Assembly (NCBI GenBank): GCA_900772035.1 | Contig: CAAGQE010000327.1 | Location: 1-7,996, forward strand | Direction of reading: 5' to 3' | Source: Candidatus Gastranaerophilales bacterium | GTDB lineage: Bacteria > Cyanobacteriota > Vampirovibrionia > Gastranaerophilales > Gastranaerophilaceae | Length of the DNA stretch: 7,996 nt | Shown: positions 1 to 5,398 of the stretch, one piece after another | How the letters are laid out: the number at the start of each line of letters is the position of its first letter | How positions within the stretch are numbered: the first letter of the stretch is position 1 | Notes under the pieces: model-generated | The model's database searches: none | What the model was told of the DNA's origin: nothing | What the model saw: only the letters and a program-made list of their open reading frames with translations | Position numbers and translations under genes: made by a program

Positions 1-452
1 ACATTATGCGCACACCCGATAATATTCATGTCAGAACGGTTGTAAAGCACGATATTACTGTATTTGCCCATCAATTCTATCGCAAGACATAATGTTGACG
101 TTTCATCAAGAGCGTCTTTATAATCGAAATAAAACTCCAAAATCCGCTCTGCGAAAGGTTGTTTAACCGCAACTATTTTAGAGTTCAAAATATATTTTCT
201 GAGCAGCATACAAAACATCGGAGCAGCATCGGGAATGGAAATTCCGCGGGATTGAAGTTCGTCCGTCAGGCAAATGTGAAAAAATTCGGGGTTAATGTTT
301 ATGTAAAACTTTTTGTTTTCTCCGTTGTTACGAAGATGCAAAATCAACTCACGGCGAGTAGGCTGCTGAATTTTTCTGACAGCCGCATTCGTGAGATAGT
401 CCGAATTTTCGTCAATAAATGCTTTTAGAGTAAGTGCGTCGAAATTTATCAT
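1..452 (-). CDS. rqcH: RqcH / NFACT-family ribosome quality control protein (5' part only)
   Basis: This is the first 150 codons of a leftward gene cut by the window edge; full-length family members are usually about 550-580 residues. The frame is open from the ATG at 452-450 to base 1. The N-terminus has the NFACT-N pattern: MINFDALTLKAFIDE at the start, KIQQPTRRELILHLRNNG at about 27-44, and MGKYSNIVLYN followed by an ...IIGCAHN segment near the end of the visible part. In the family, this protein binds stalled 50S subunits carrying peptidyl-tRNA, recruits tRNA-Ala and drives C-terminal alanine tailing that marks the nascent chain for degradation. The start is well fixed because the family motif begins at residue 4. 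The conserved Asp-Arg pair of the NFACT-N domain appears here as Glu102-Arg103 (QPFAERI). Older annotation names are FbpA or fibronectin-binding protein. The family call is firm; the function is inferred from homology. Confidence 0.9.
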   Translation of the reverse strand, partial: MINFDALTLKAFIDENSDYLTNAAVRKIQQPTRRELILHLRNNGENKKFYININPEFFHICLTDELQSRGISIPDAAPMFCMLLRKYILNSKIVAVKQPFAERILEFYFDYKDALDETSTLCLAIELMGKYSNIVLYNRSDMNIIGCAHN

Positions 453-458
453 AAAATA

Positions 459-487
459 ATTATATGGCTAATAAATCCAATCGTAAA
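459..487 (-). promoter_or_regulatory. rqcH promoter, predicted leaderless
   Basis: Read on the minus strand, a -35 element TTTACG (487-482) is followed by exactly 17 bases and a perfect -10 TATAAT (464-459). Only six bases (TATTTT) separate the -10 from the rqcH ATG. Transcription would therefore begin at or within a base or two of the start codon. No Shine-Dalgarno sequence could fit on such an mRNA. Confidence 0.65.
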
Positions 488-493
488 GCGCGG

Positions 494-527
494 TTTGATT
501 TTTGTCATTGTTAGTGCCAAAATCAAA
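494..527. repeat. Perfect 9-bp inverted repeat just before the MFS start codon
   Basis: TTTGATTTT (494-502) and its exact reverse complement AAAATCAAA (519-527) are separated by 16 bases. The right arm ends two bases before the ATG at 530. No Shine-Dalgarno sequence is visible in front of that ATG. The dyad could be an operator for a dimeric regulator of the divergent pair, or an RNA hairpin at the ribosome-binding region. A-/T-rich arms of this size can also occur by chance. Confidence 0.5.
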
Positions 528-529
528 GT

Positions 530-1705
530 ATGATTTACGAAAAAGAAGAACGAAAACCGCAGATCTGGCTCTGCGGAGGACATTTTATAAACGACATATA
601 CACAGGCATTTTAAACCCTATTATGCCTTTTATTGCTGAAAAAGTTGCGATATCTATGACATTTGCGACATTCATTTTGAGTTGCTCGCACATTTTCGCA
701 TCAATATTCCAGCCGTTTTTCGGCTATTTCGCAGACAAAATGCGAAAAAGAGCCTTGATATTTTGGGGCTTAATTTTCACGGCGGTATTCTTATCGTTCG
801 CCCCGACATCGACATGCCCGTACGTGATGATTTTATTCATCATTTTGGGAAGTCTCGGCTCCAGCCTTTATCACCCGCAAGCACTCGGACTTGTCCCTAA
901 ATTTTCAACATCAAATGTTGCAAAAAACATGGGGATTTTTATCGCAACAGGAACATTGGGCTTTTCTCTCGGACCTTTGGTTTCTGCGGCAATCGCGCAG
1001 TATCTCGGCTTGGAAAAAATGCCCGTTATGTGTTTCTTAGGCGTTTTTTGGGCATTAATGATGTTCAAAATGGTTCCAAAGTTTTCAACGGAGCAAGTGA
1101 TTAAAACCGAAAGTTTCGATTTTGGTAAAGCATTTTCGGACATTTTGAAAAACAGAAAACTCGATATTTTGATAATAATTTCGATTTTAAAATCGCTTAT
1201 GCAAACCTCTTGTTCAATGTTGTTACCGTTTTTGTGGCAAAGAATGCACTATTCAAAGATTGAAATCGGTGTTGCAATGTTTTGTTTCCTTTTTGCAGGC
1301 GGAATTGCCTCGTTTTTAAGCCCGAAAGTCGAAAAGAAAATCGGAACGAAAAATGTATTTTATATCTCAATGATTTTGCCTTTACCGATTATCGGAATGT
1401 TTGCAATGACGTACAAAACCATTCCGTTGTTATCCTTTGCATTAGTAGCGTTGACAGGATTTGTGGTAATGTTTGCGGTACCTGTTATGATGAGTATGGC
1501 ACAAAAAATTCTCCCGCAATACAAAAGCATTATCGGCGGATTTATCAACGGATTTTCATGGGGCGTAGTTGCGATAATTATCACAATGGTTAGCCATATC
1601 GCAGACACAAACAACTGTATCGTCCCCGTTATTTTGATAATCTCAACCATCCCCGCAATCTGCTCGTTTATGGTGAAAAAATTATTCACCGAGCAAAATG
1701 CGTAA
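530..1705 (+). CDS. MFS transporter of the fosmidomycin-resistance (Fsr) type
   Basis: This 391-residue, strongly hydrophobic protein fits the 12-helix major facilitator fold, and its length is normal for the family (E. coli Fsr is about 406). Family marks visible in order are GHFINDIYTG in helix 1 (about 17-26), the loop 2-3 signature GYFADKMRKR (65-74), GSSLYHPQA in helix 4 (about 110-118, matching the GSxxFHPEA hallmark of Fsr-like proteins) and a glycine-rich helix 5 GTLGFSLGPL (141-150). Such proteins are proton-driven exporters in the inner membrane. The substrate here is unknown and need not be fosmidomycin. The ATG at 530 is the best start because the family N-terminus follows directly, although no Shine-Dalgarno is seen. 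The gene is divergent from rqcH and lies 11 bp upstream of the SGNH gene, so those two are probably co-transcribed. The subfamily call is good; the transported compound cannot be inferred. Confidence 0.85.
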   Translation: MIYEKEERKPQIWLCGGHFINDIYTGILNPIMPFIAEKVAISMTFATFILSCSHIFASIFQPFFGYFADKMRKRALIFWGLIFTAVFLSFAPTSTCPYVMILFIILGSLGSSLYHPQALGLVPKFSTSNVAKNMGIFIATGTLGFSLGPLVSAAIAQYLGLEKMPVMCFLGVFWALMMFKMVPKFSTEQVIKTESFDFGKAFSDILKNRKLDILIIISILKSLMQTSCSMLLPFLWQRMHYSKIEIGVAMFCFLFAGGIASFLSPKVEKKIGTKNVFYISMILPLPIIGMFAMTYKTIPLLSFALVALTGFVVMFAVPVMMSMAQKILPQYKSIIGGFINGFSWGVVAIIITMVSHIADTNNCIVPVILIISTIPAICSFMVKKLFTEQNA

Positions 1706-1716
1706 GGGCACAATAA

Positions 1717-2676
1717 ATGAATAAAAAATTTATTATAGTCAAAATCATTTTCATAAACATTGTCGGGATTATAGCGTTGTTAGCGGGCGCAGAGTTTTAT
1801 TGCCAATCAATGGTTGCAATAAATTACCCCGAATGCAAAATCAATCCCTATAAAGAACTCAGACAGTTTGAGGACTCATTTCCGACTTTTGAAAAAGATT
1901 GGATGAGAAAACCTGTCGGGGAAGAGTATAAAAATGAAGATGCACTTGTAATTTTCGGCGGTTCCTTCGGCTACGGAACGAGTTTGACAAACGAAAACAC
2001 TCTTTCTTACAAACTTTCAAAATATTTGAAAAAACCTGTCTATAACAGGGCTTATCCGAGCGGTTCTCCGACACAAATGTTATTTCAACTTCAAGAAACC
2101 GATATTTTTGAAAAAATTCCGAAGGTTGATACCGTTTTGTACGTTTATACAGAGGACGAAATGGCAAGATTGTACAAAATTTTGGACTGCGAACCCTCAA
2201 ATGTTTTTAATCCAAGATATGAAATCAAAAACGGCAAACTCGAAAGAATAAAAACGGACAAAAATTATAACGAAATAATGAAACTCTATGTCGCAAAGGA
2301 ACTTCGAGAAAGGGTTATCGAGCCAAAACTCGCTGAAAATCAAGAGAAAACCTTCGACCTGTTCTTTGAAATTTTCAAGGAAAGCAAAGCGATTGCAGAC
2401 AAAAAATGGAATAACCCGAATTTTATTCTCCTTAAATACCCGATTTACAGAACCGACAGACAAAACCTGCCCGATTGCTCCGAAAAATACACGAAATACA
2501 AAGGCTGGGAACGTTTTGCCGAAATCGGAATTACAGTCGTCGACACACAATCTCTGGTCGGAAACGAAGTCTGCTCGGCGAAATACGTGGTTAATCCCGA
2601 CAATGACTATCACCCGAATGAAGCGGCTTGGGAGTTAATAATTCCAAAACTTATCGCAAAAACCGAGATAAAATAA
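1717..2676 (+). CDS. Membrane-anchored SGNH/GDSL-hydrolase-like protein
   Basis: This is a 319-residue protein. Residues about 5-25 form a single hydrophobic segment, probably an N-terminal membrane anchor with the rest outside the cytoplasm. The core shows SGNH features: block I as VIFGGSFGYGTSL (78-90, candidate nucleophile Ser83), a conserved Asn in VYNRAYPSGSP (Asn110), and a C-terminal catalytic block DNDYHPNEAAW (from 295, candidate His299). The canonical block III GxND is not obvious; the corresponding strand reads VLYVYTEDEMAR. The Asp spacing around His299 is not the usual DxxH: Asp lies at -4 and -2, with Asn at -3. Family members hydrolyse or transfer acyl and acetyl esters on envelope polysaccharides or lipids, but the substrate here is unknown. 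The start has AAGGG about nine bases upstream, overlapping the stop of the MFS gene, which supports an operon. It could be a degenerate, non-catalytic member. Confidence 0.7.
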   Translation: MNKKFIIVKIIFINIVGIIALLAGAEFYCQSMVAINYPECKINPYKELRQFEDSFPTFEKDWMRKPVGEEYKNEDALVIFGGSFGYGTSLTNENTLSYKLSKYLKKPVYNRAYPSGSPTQMLFQLQETDIFEKIPKVDTVLYVYTEDEMARLYKILDCEPSNVFNPRYEIKNGKLERIKTDKNYNEIMKLYVAKELRERVIEPKLAENQEKTFDLFFEIFKESKAIADKKWNNPNFILLKYPIYRTDRQNLPDCSEKYTKYKGWERFAEIGITVVDTQSLVGNEVCSAKYVVNPDNDYHPNEAAWELIIPKLIAKTEIK

Positions 2677-2706
2677 AAAATCCCCGAAAACTCGAGGATT
2701 TTTTTT
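2675..2706. terminator. Bidirectional terminator between SGNH gene and glyS
   Basis: The stem TCCcCG / CGaGGA (2681-2686 with 2693-2698, one C-A mismatch) closes over a six-base loop. It is flanked by an A-run on the left and eight T on the right. Because both sides carry the right tract, it can end the rightward MFS-SGNH transcript and also the leftward glyS transcript. It overlaps the stop codon of the SGNH gene. Confidence 0.8.
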
Positions 2707-2723
2707 ATTTGTTAAATTGTTGA

Positions 2724-4748
2724 TTAAACCGATAATTTTGAAAAATCACAAATCGCGTCGAATTTAGATTTTGCAAAAGTTAAAAGTTTCAAACGGTTGT
2801 TTTTAACAGCCTCATCTTTGTCCATAACGAGAACTTTGTCAAAGAATGCGGTAATTGCGGGAGTGCATTTTGCAAGTTCGTCTGCGACTTTTTCGGCTTC
2901 CGCTTTTTCGTCAACCGCTTTTATGCAGTTGTACAAATCATTTTCGCAAGATTCTTTGAAAATCTTTTCGTCAGGATTTTCATTAATTTCTTTACCTTTA
3001 ATGATTCTGATAATTCTGCCAGCTGCTTCGTTAAGTTCTGCAAAATAAGGCTTTTCAAGGATTTTGACAACAGCGTTTGCACGTTTTGTAAATCCTTTCA
3101 AATCCGCAAGAACATCATTGTTTGCAATGCAAGCATTCATCACGTCGTTTTTATATGTGTCTGACAAAAGGATTGTCAATCTTTGAACAAAGAAGTCGTA
3201 AATCTTGTCAAAGAGGGCTTTTTCATCATCTGCTTTAACGGGCAAAAGTTCGATTGCTTTTTTAATCAAATCCGTCAAGTTGATGTTCATATCGTTGTTG
3301 AGGATTGTCTTTAAAACGCCCAATGCTGCACGACGAACGCCGAGCGGGTCTTGTGAACCGCTGATTTTAGCACCGCTTGCGAAGATAACAACAACTGTGT
3401 CGACTTTATCCGCAATACCGACCAATTTACCCTCAATGCCTTTTGCAAGTTCGCTTGTAGCATTCAACGGGAAGTAGTGTTCTTTGATACCTTCGGCAAC
3501 TTCAGGTTTTTCGCCGCAATGTTTTGCATAGTCGCAACCGATAAAGCCTTGGAGTTCGGTAAATTCAAATACCAATTGCGTTGCCAAATCAGCCTTGCAA
3601 AGAAGCGCGGTTCTTGCAACCGTGTCAACGGGCGAATTTGTTTCTTCCGCAAGTTTTTTGGAAAGGTCAACGACTCTCATTGTTTTGTCATAAATTGAGC
3701 CCATGCCTTTTTGGAAAGTCATATCTTTAAGGTTTTCAAGATATGCTTCGAGCGGTTTTTTTGTATCTTCATCAAAGAAGAATACACCGTCTTCAAGTCT
3801 CGCAACGACAACTCTTTCGTTGCCTGCTTTAATGTTTTCAAAGCCTTCCGTTCCGACGAAATTAGCCATCGTGATGAACTTGTTCAAAAGTTTACCGTCT
3901 TTGTAGAGAGGGAAATATCTTTGGTGAACAGCCATAACGGTAACCGTAACTTTGTCCGGAACCTTCAAATATTTTTCATCGAAATCGCAAATAACGGGAA
4001 CAGGCCATTCCGTGAGGTAAGTTACTTCGTCGAGCAAATCTTCGTCGAAAACGATTTCCGCACCGATTGATTTTGCCGCTTCCGTAGCGGATTTAACGAT
4101 TTCGGCTTTTCTTTTTTCGGCATCAGCGATAACTTTAGCCTTGTAAAGTTCTTCTTCGTAGTTATCGATATCGACTTCTACGGACATGTTTGCAAATCTG
4201 TGACCGCGGGAAATTCTGCCCGAAGTTACGTCCAAGAAAGAGATTTTGGCTTCTTCGTTGTTGAAAAGCGAAACGAGCCAACGGATAGGACGTTGGAATT
4301 TCACATCAAAATCAGCCCAACGCATAAAGTGCGAACCGTTGAGAGATGAGATGATGTGGGGAACATTTTGTTCCAAAAGTTCTTTTGTTGATTTGCCTTT
4401 TTCTTCGATTTTTGCCCAAACGTAATTATCTTGGGTGAACAAATCCTGAGGCGCAACACCGTTTTTCTTGGCAAAACCGTTTGCCGCAGGTGTTAAGTTG
4501 CCGTCTTTGTCGTAAGCAATTGTTGCGATAGGACCTTTAACGGTCTTAACGACATCTTCTTTTTTTTCGGGCAAACCTTCGATTAAAACTGTTAATCTTC
4601 TGGGGGTAGCGAAAGTTTTTATTGACGAGAAAGAGATACCGTTGTCGTTGGCAAATTTTTCAAATCCTGCTTTTAATTGTTTTTCCGCATCGGGGATGAA
4701 TTTGTAGGGTAATTCTTCGACACCGATTTCCAAAAGATATTTATTCAT
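2724..4748 (-). CDS. glyS: Glycyl-tRNA synthetase, beta subunit
   Basis: This 674-residue protein is close to the usual length of about 680-700 for the stand-alone beta subunit. It partners with the alpha subunit (glyQ, not in this window) in an alpha2beta2 enzyme that charges tRNA-Gly with glycine in the cytoplasm. The N-terminus LLEIGVEELPYKFIPDA and the TFATPRRLTVLI segment (about 45-56) are hallmark beta-subunit sequences. Further conserved stretches are VHQRYFPLYKDGKL, VVVARLEDGVFFFDED, FTELQGFIGCDYAKHCGE (HD-like region, His near 409) and GSQDPLGVRRAALG (about 460-475). The tail is the alpha-helical tRNA-binding region. The start at 4748 has GAGG (4759-4756) seven bases upstream on the coding strand, and the family motif begins at residue 5. 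It is convergent with the SGNH gene and shares its terminator. It looks intact, with no frameshift. Confidence 0.97.
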   Translation of the reverse strand: MNKYLLEIGVEELPYKFIPDAEKQLKAGFEKFANDNGISFSSIKTFATPRRLTVLIEGLPEKKEDVVKTVKGPIATIAYDKDGNLTPAANGFAKKNGVAPQDLFTQDNYVWAKIEEKGKSTKELLEQNVPHIISSLNGSHFMRWADFDVKFQRPIRWLVSLFNNEEAKISFLDVTSGRISRGHRFANMSVEVDIDNYEEELYKAKVIADAEKRKAEIVKSATEAAKSIGAEIVFDEDLLDEVTYLTEWPVPVICDFDEKYLKVPDKVTVTVMAVHQRYFPLYKDGKLLNKFITMANFVGTEGFENIKAGNERVVVARLEDGVFFFDEDTKKPLEAYLENLKDMTFQKGMGSIYDKTMRVVDLSKKLAEETNSPVDTVARTALLCKADLATQLVFEFTELQGFIGCDYAKHCGEKPEVAEGIKEHYFPLNATSELAKGIEGKLVGIADKVDTVVVIFASGAKISGSQDPLGVRRAALGVLKTILNNDMNINLTDLIKKAIELLPVKADDEKALFDKIYDFFVQRLTILLSDTYKNDVMNACIANNDVLADLKGFTKRANAVVKILEKPYFAELNEAAGRIIRIIKGKEINENPDEKIFKESCENDLYNCIKAVDEKAEAEKVADELAKCTPAITAFFDKVLVMDKDEAVKNNRLKLLTFAKSKFDAICDFSKLSV

Positions 4749-4785
4749 TATAAAGCCTCATTAGTTAAAAATATTAGTCATTTGA

Positions 4786-4814
4786 ATTATAAAAAAAACA
4801 TGTTTTTTCATCAA
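4786..4814 (-). promoter_or_regulatory. glyS promoter
   Basis: On the minus strand, TTGATG (4814-4809) is followed by a 17-base spacer and a perfect TATAAT (4791-4786). Initiation near 4779 gives a leader of about 30 bases containing the GAGG ribosome-binding site. That leader is too short for a T-box riboswitch. The spacer is almost entirely a perfect palindrome, listed separately. Confidence 0.7.
4793..4808. repeat. 16-bp perfect palindrome in the glyS promoter spacer
   Basis: AAAAAACATGTTTTTT reads identically on both strands and fills 16 of the 17 bases between the -35 and -10 of the glyS promoter. This position would suit a repressor or a MerR-type activator binding between the two elements. 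It may also be just an A-tract next to a T-tract that bends the DNA. Confidence 0.45.
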
Positions 4815-4822
4815 TAAAAAAT

Positions 4823-4852
4823 TTGTTGCAAAAATTTTTTTTTTGTTATATT
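4823..4852 (+). promoter_or_regulatory. tRNA-Asp promoter
   Basis: TTGTTG (4823-4828), an 18-base spacer and TATATT (4847-4852, one mismatch to consensus) precede the tRNA by a suitable distance, with the transcription start expected near 4859. An alternative -35 is TTGCAA (4826-4831) with 15-base spacing. An A5T10 tract (4830-4844) lies in the spacer and may curve the DNA. The promoter is divergent from that of glyS. Confidence 0.55.
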
Positions 4853-4870
4853 ATTTTCTCACAGGCGAAT

Positions 4871-4948
4871 GGGATCGTAGCTCAGTCTGGTTAGAGTGTC
4901 TGCCTGTCACGCAGAAGGTCGCGAGTTCGAGCCTCGTCGGTCCCGCCA
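4871..4948 (+). tRNA. tRNA-Asp (anticodon GTC)
   Basis: All four arms fold. The acceptor GGGATCG pairs with CGGTCCC (one T-G wobble) and the D stem is GCTC/GAGT. The anticodon stem TCTGC/GCAGA encloses loop CTGTCAC with anticodon GTC. The variable region is AGGTC, and the T arm is GCGAG-TTCGAGC-CTCGT. The discriminator base is G and the 3' CCA is encoded. The G73 discriminator fits an aspartate tRNA. The 3' end abuts the region with a recombinase remnant, so this gene is a plausible integration target. Confidence 0.96.
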
Positions 4949-5030
4949 TTTTTAAAAACAGTCTCTTCGGAGGCTGTTTTTTGTTGTATAGCCATTGTTT
5001 CAGAAGGTTCGATATGCTGTTTTTCTTGCT
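4945..5030 (+). repeat. Imperfect tandem copy of the tRNA-end/terminator segment
   Basis: The segment beginning GCCATT at 4945 appears to recur in degenerate form at 4991, with a period of 46 bases. Shared landmarks in the same order are GCCATTnTT, CAG, four variable bases, TTCG, then GCTGTTTTTnTTG. The second copy has lost most of the terminator stem. The shared part starts at the last four bases of the tRNA (GCCA). It may be an old attachment-site or slippage duplication. The alignment was done by eye with small gaps, so it is tentative. Confidence 0.35.
4954..4982 (+). terminator. tRNA-Asp terminator with UUCG tetraloop
   Basis: CAGTCTC and GAGGCTG (4959-4965 and 4970-4976) pair with one T-G wobble around a TTCG tetraloop closed by C-G. 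The stem is extended by an A-run pairing with the following six T. This is a strong intrinsic terminator six bases beyond the CCA end. Confidence 0.88.
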
Positions 5031-5055
5031 AATGCTTCAATACAATAAAATTTAA

Positions 5056-5217
5056 GGAATCACACTTGGAAGACCAAAAGGCAAAGGTAAGTCAAAACTT
5101 GACGAACATAAAGAGGATATTCTGAAAATGCTTTCGTATGGTGTACCAAAGACTTTAATTGCCAAGCAATATGAAACTTCCGTTGGAAATTTATATAACT
5201 TTCTCTCAAAAATTTAG
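5056..5217 (+). pseudogene. Serine recombinase (resolvase/invertase) C-terminal fragment
   Basis: An open frame of 53 codons encodes a helix-turn-helix tail. It starts with LGRPKGKGKSKLDEHKEDI, continues with LSYGVPKTLIAKQYETS and ends VGNLYNFLSKI before TAG. This matches the DNA-binding domain at the end of resolvases and invertases, where GRPKG and a final ...S..(T/N)LY.(F/L) helix are typical. An in-frame TAA lies directly before the first codon, and there is no ATG, GTG or TTG ahead of the domain. The only ATG is at codon 25, inside it. The catalytic N-terminal domain of about 130 residues is absent. I therefore read it as a decayed remnant of a mobile element lying between the tRNA and the restriction genes. 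A tiny HTH regulator using a non-standard start (ATC at 5059, with AAGGA abutting it) is possible but unlikely. Confidence 0.65.
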
Positions 5218-5237
5218 CCTGAGTAGGCTAATTTTTT
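5208..5237 (+). terminator. Terminator after the recombinase fragment
   Basis: TAGCCT (5215-5220) pairs perfectly with AGGCTA (5225-5230) around GAGT. A-rich bases precede it and six T follow. The stop codon of the recombinase fragment lies in the left arm, so this was probably that gene's own terminator. It insulates mod from upstream transcription. Confidence 0.75.
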
Positions 5238-5263
5238 CTTTTCAAATAATAAACATTTAAAGA

Positions 5264-5297
5264 TTGAAAGAGTTTTAGAAAAAGGATATTTTATAAT
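5264..5297 (+). promoter_or_regulatory. Candidate mod-res promoter
   Basis: TTGAAA (5264-5269, five of six consensus bases) is followed after 17 bases by TATTTT (5287-5292). A perfect TATAAT (5292-5297) overlaps it but at an overlong 22-base spacing. Initiation near 5300 would give an untranslated leader of about 95-100 bases before mod. No better promoter is seen in the 5238-5398 gap. Confidence 0.4.
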
Positions 5298-5334
5298 ATA
5301 TTGCACCTTATACAAATTCTTTGTTCTATCAAAA

Positions 5335-5345
5335 ATCCTAAGGAT
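5335..5345. repeat. Short palindrome in the mod leader
   Basis: ATCCT and AGGAT are perfect complements separated by a single A. It lies four bases before the longer inverted repeat at 5349. It is too tight to form a hairpin, so if functional it would be a protein-binding site. Confidence 0.3.
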
Positions 5346-5348
5346 GAC

Positions 5349-5372
5349 GTATTCATTGTGTGTAGTGAATAC
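5349..5372. repeat. Inverted repeat in the mod leader
   Basis: GTATTCA (5349-5355) and TGAATAC (5366-5372) are perfect complements. Two more pairs (T-G, T-A) extend the stem to nine with a GTGTGT loop. No T-run follows, so it is not a terminator. It ends 14 bases before the GGAGAGG ribosome-binding site of mod. It could be an operator or a leader hairpin controlling methyltransferase synthesis. Confidence 0.5.
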
Positions 5373-5385
5373 TTATAATTAATGT

Positions 5386-5392
5386 GGAGAGG
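5386..5392 (+). promoter_or_regulatory. Ribosome-binding site fixing the mod start
   Basis: GGAGAGG lies six bases before the ATG at 5399. The in-frame GTG at 5384 overlaps this site and cannot be the start it serves. The translation start of mod is therefore ATG 5399, five codons downstream of the longest reading frame. Confidence 0.85.
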
Positions 5393-5398
5393 TATTAT

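Noticed and set aside
159..428. Rightward 89-residue frame in the first 450 bases
   Set aside because: It is antisense to rqcH, which has a recognisable NFACT-N domain on the other strand.
2797..4070. Several rightward frames opposite glyS
   Set aside because: Shadows of the intact glyS reading frame; they lack ribosome-binding sites and family features.
4749..4870. T-box or other riboswitch in the glyS leader
   Set aside because: The predicted leader is only about 30 bases and contains no T-box sequence or terminator-antiterminator pair.
4843..5055. 70-residue rightward frame across the tRNA
   Set aside because: It is a translation of the tRNA-Asp and its terminator; no protein-like sequence or ribosome-binding site.
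5374..5379. TATAAT just upstream of mod as a promoter
   Set aside because: Initiation would fall inside the ribosome-binding site at about 5386 and remove it; no -35 at a suitable distance.
5384..5398. GTG start five codons upstream of mod
   Set aside because: It overlaps the GGAGAGG site that is properly spaced for ATG 5399, and the added residues (MERYY) are only translated ribosome-binding sequence.
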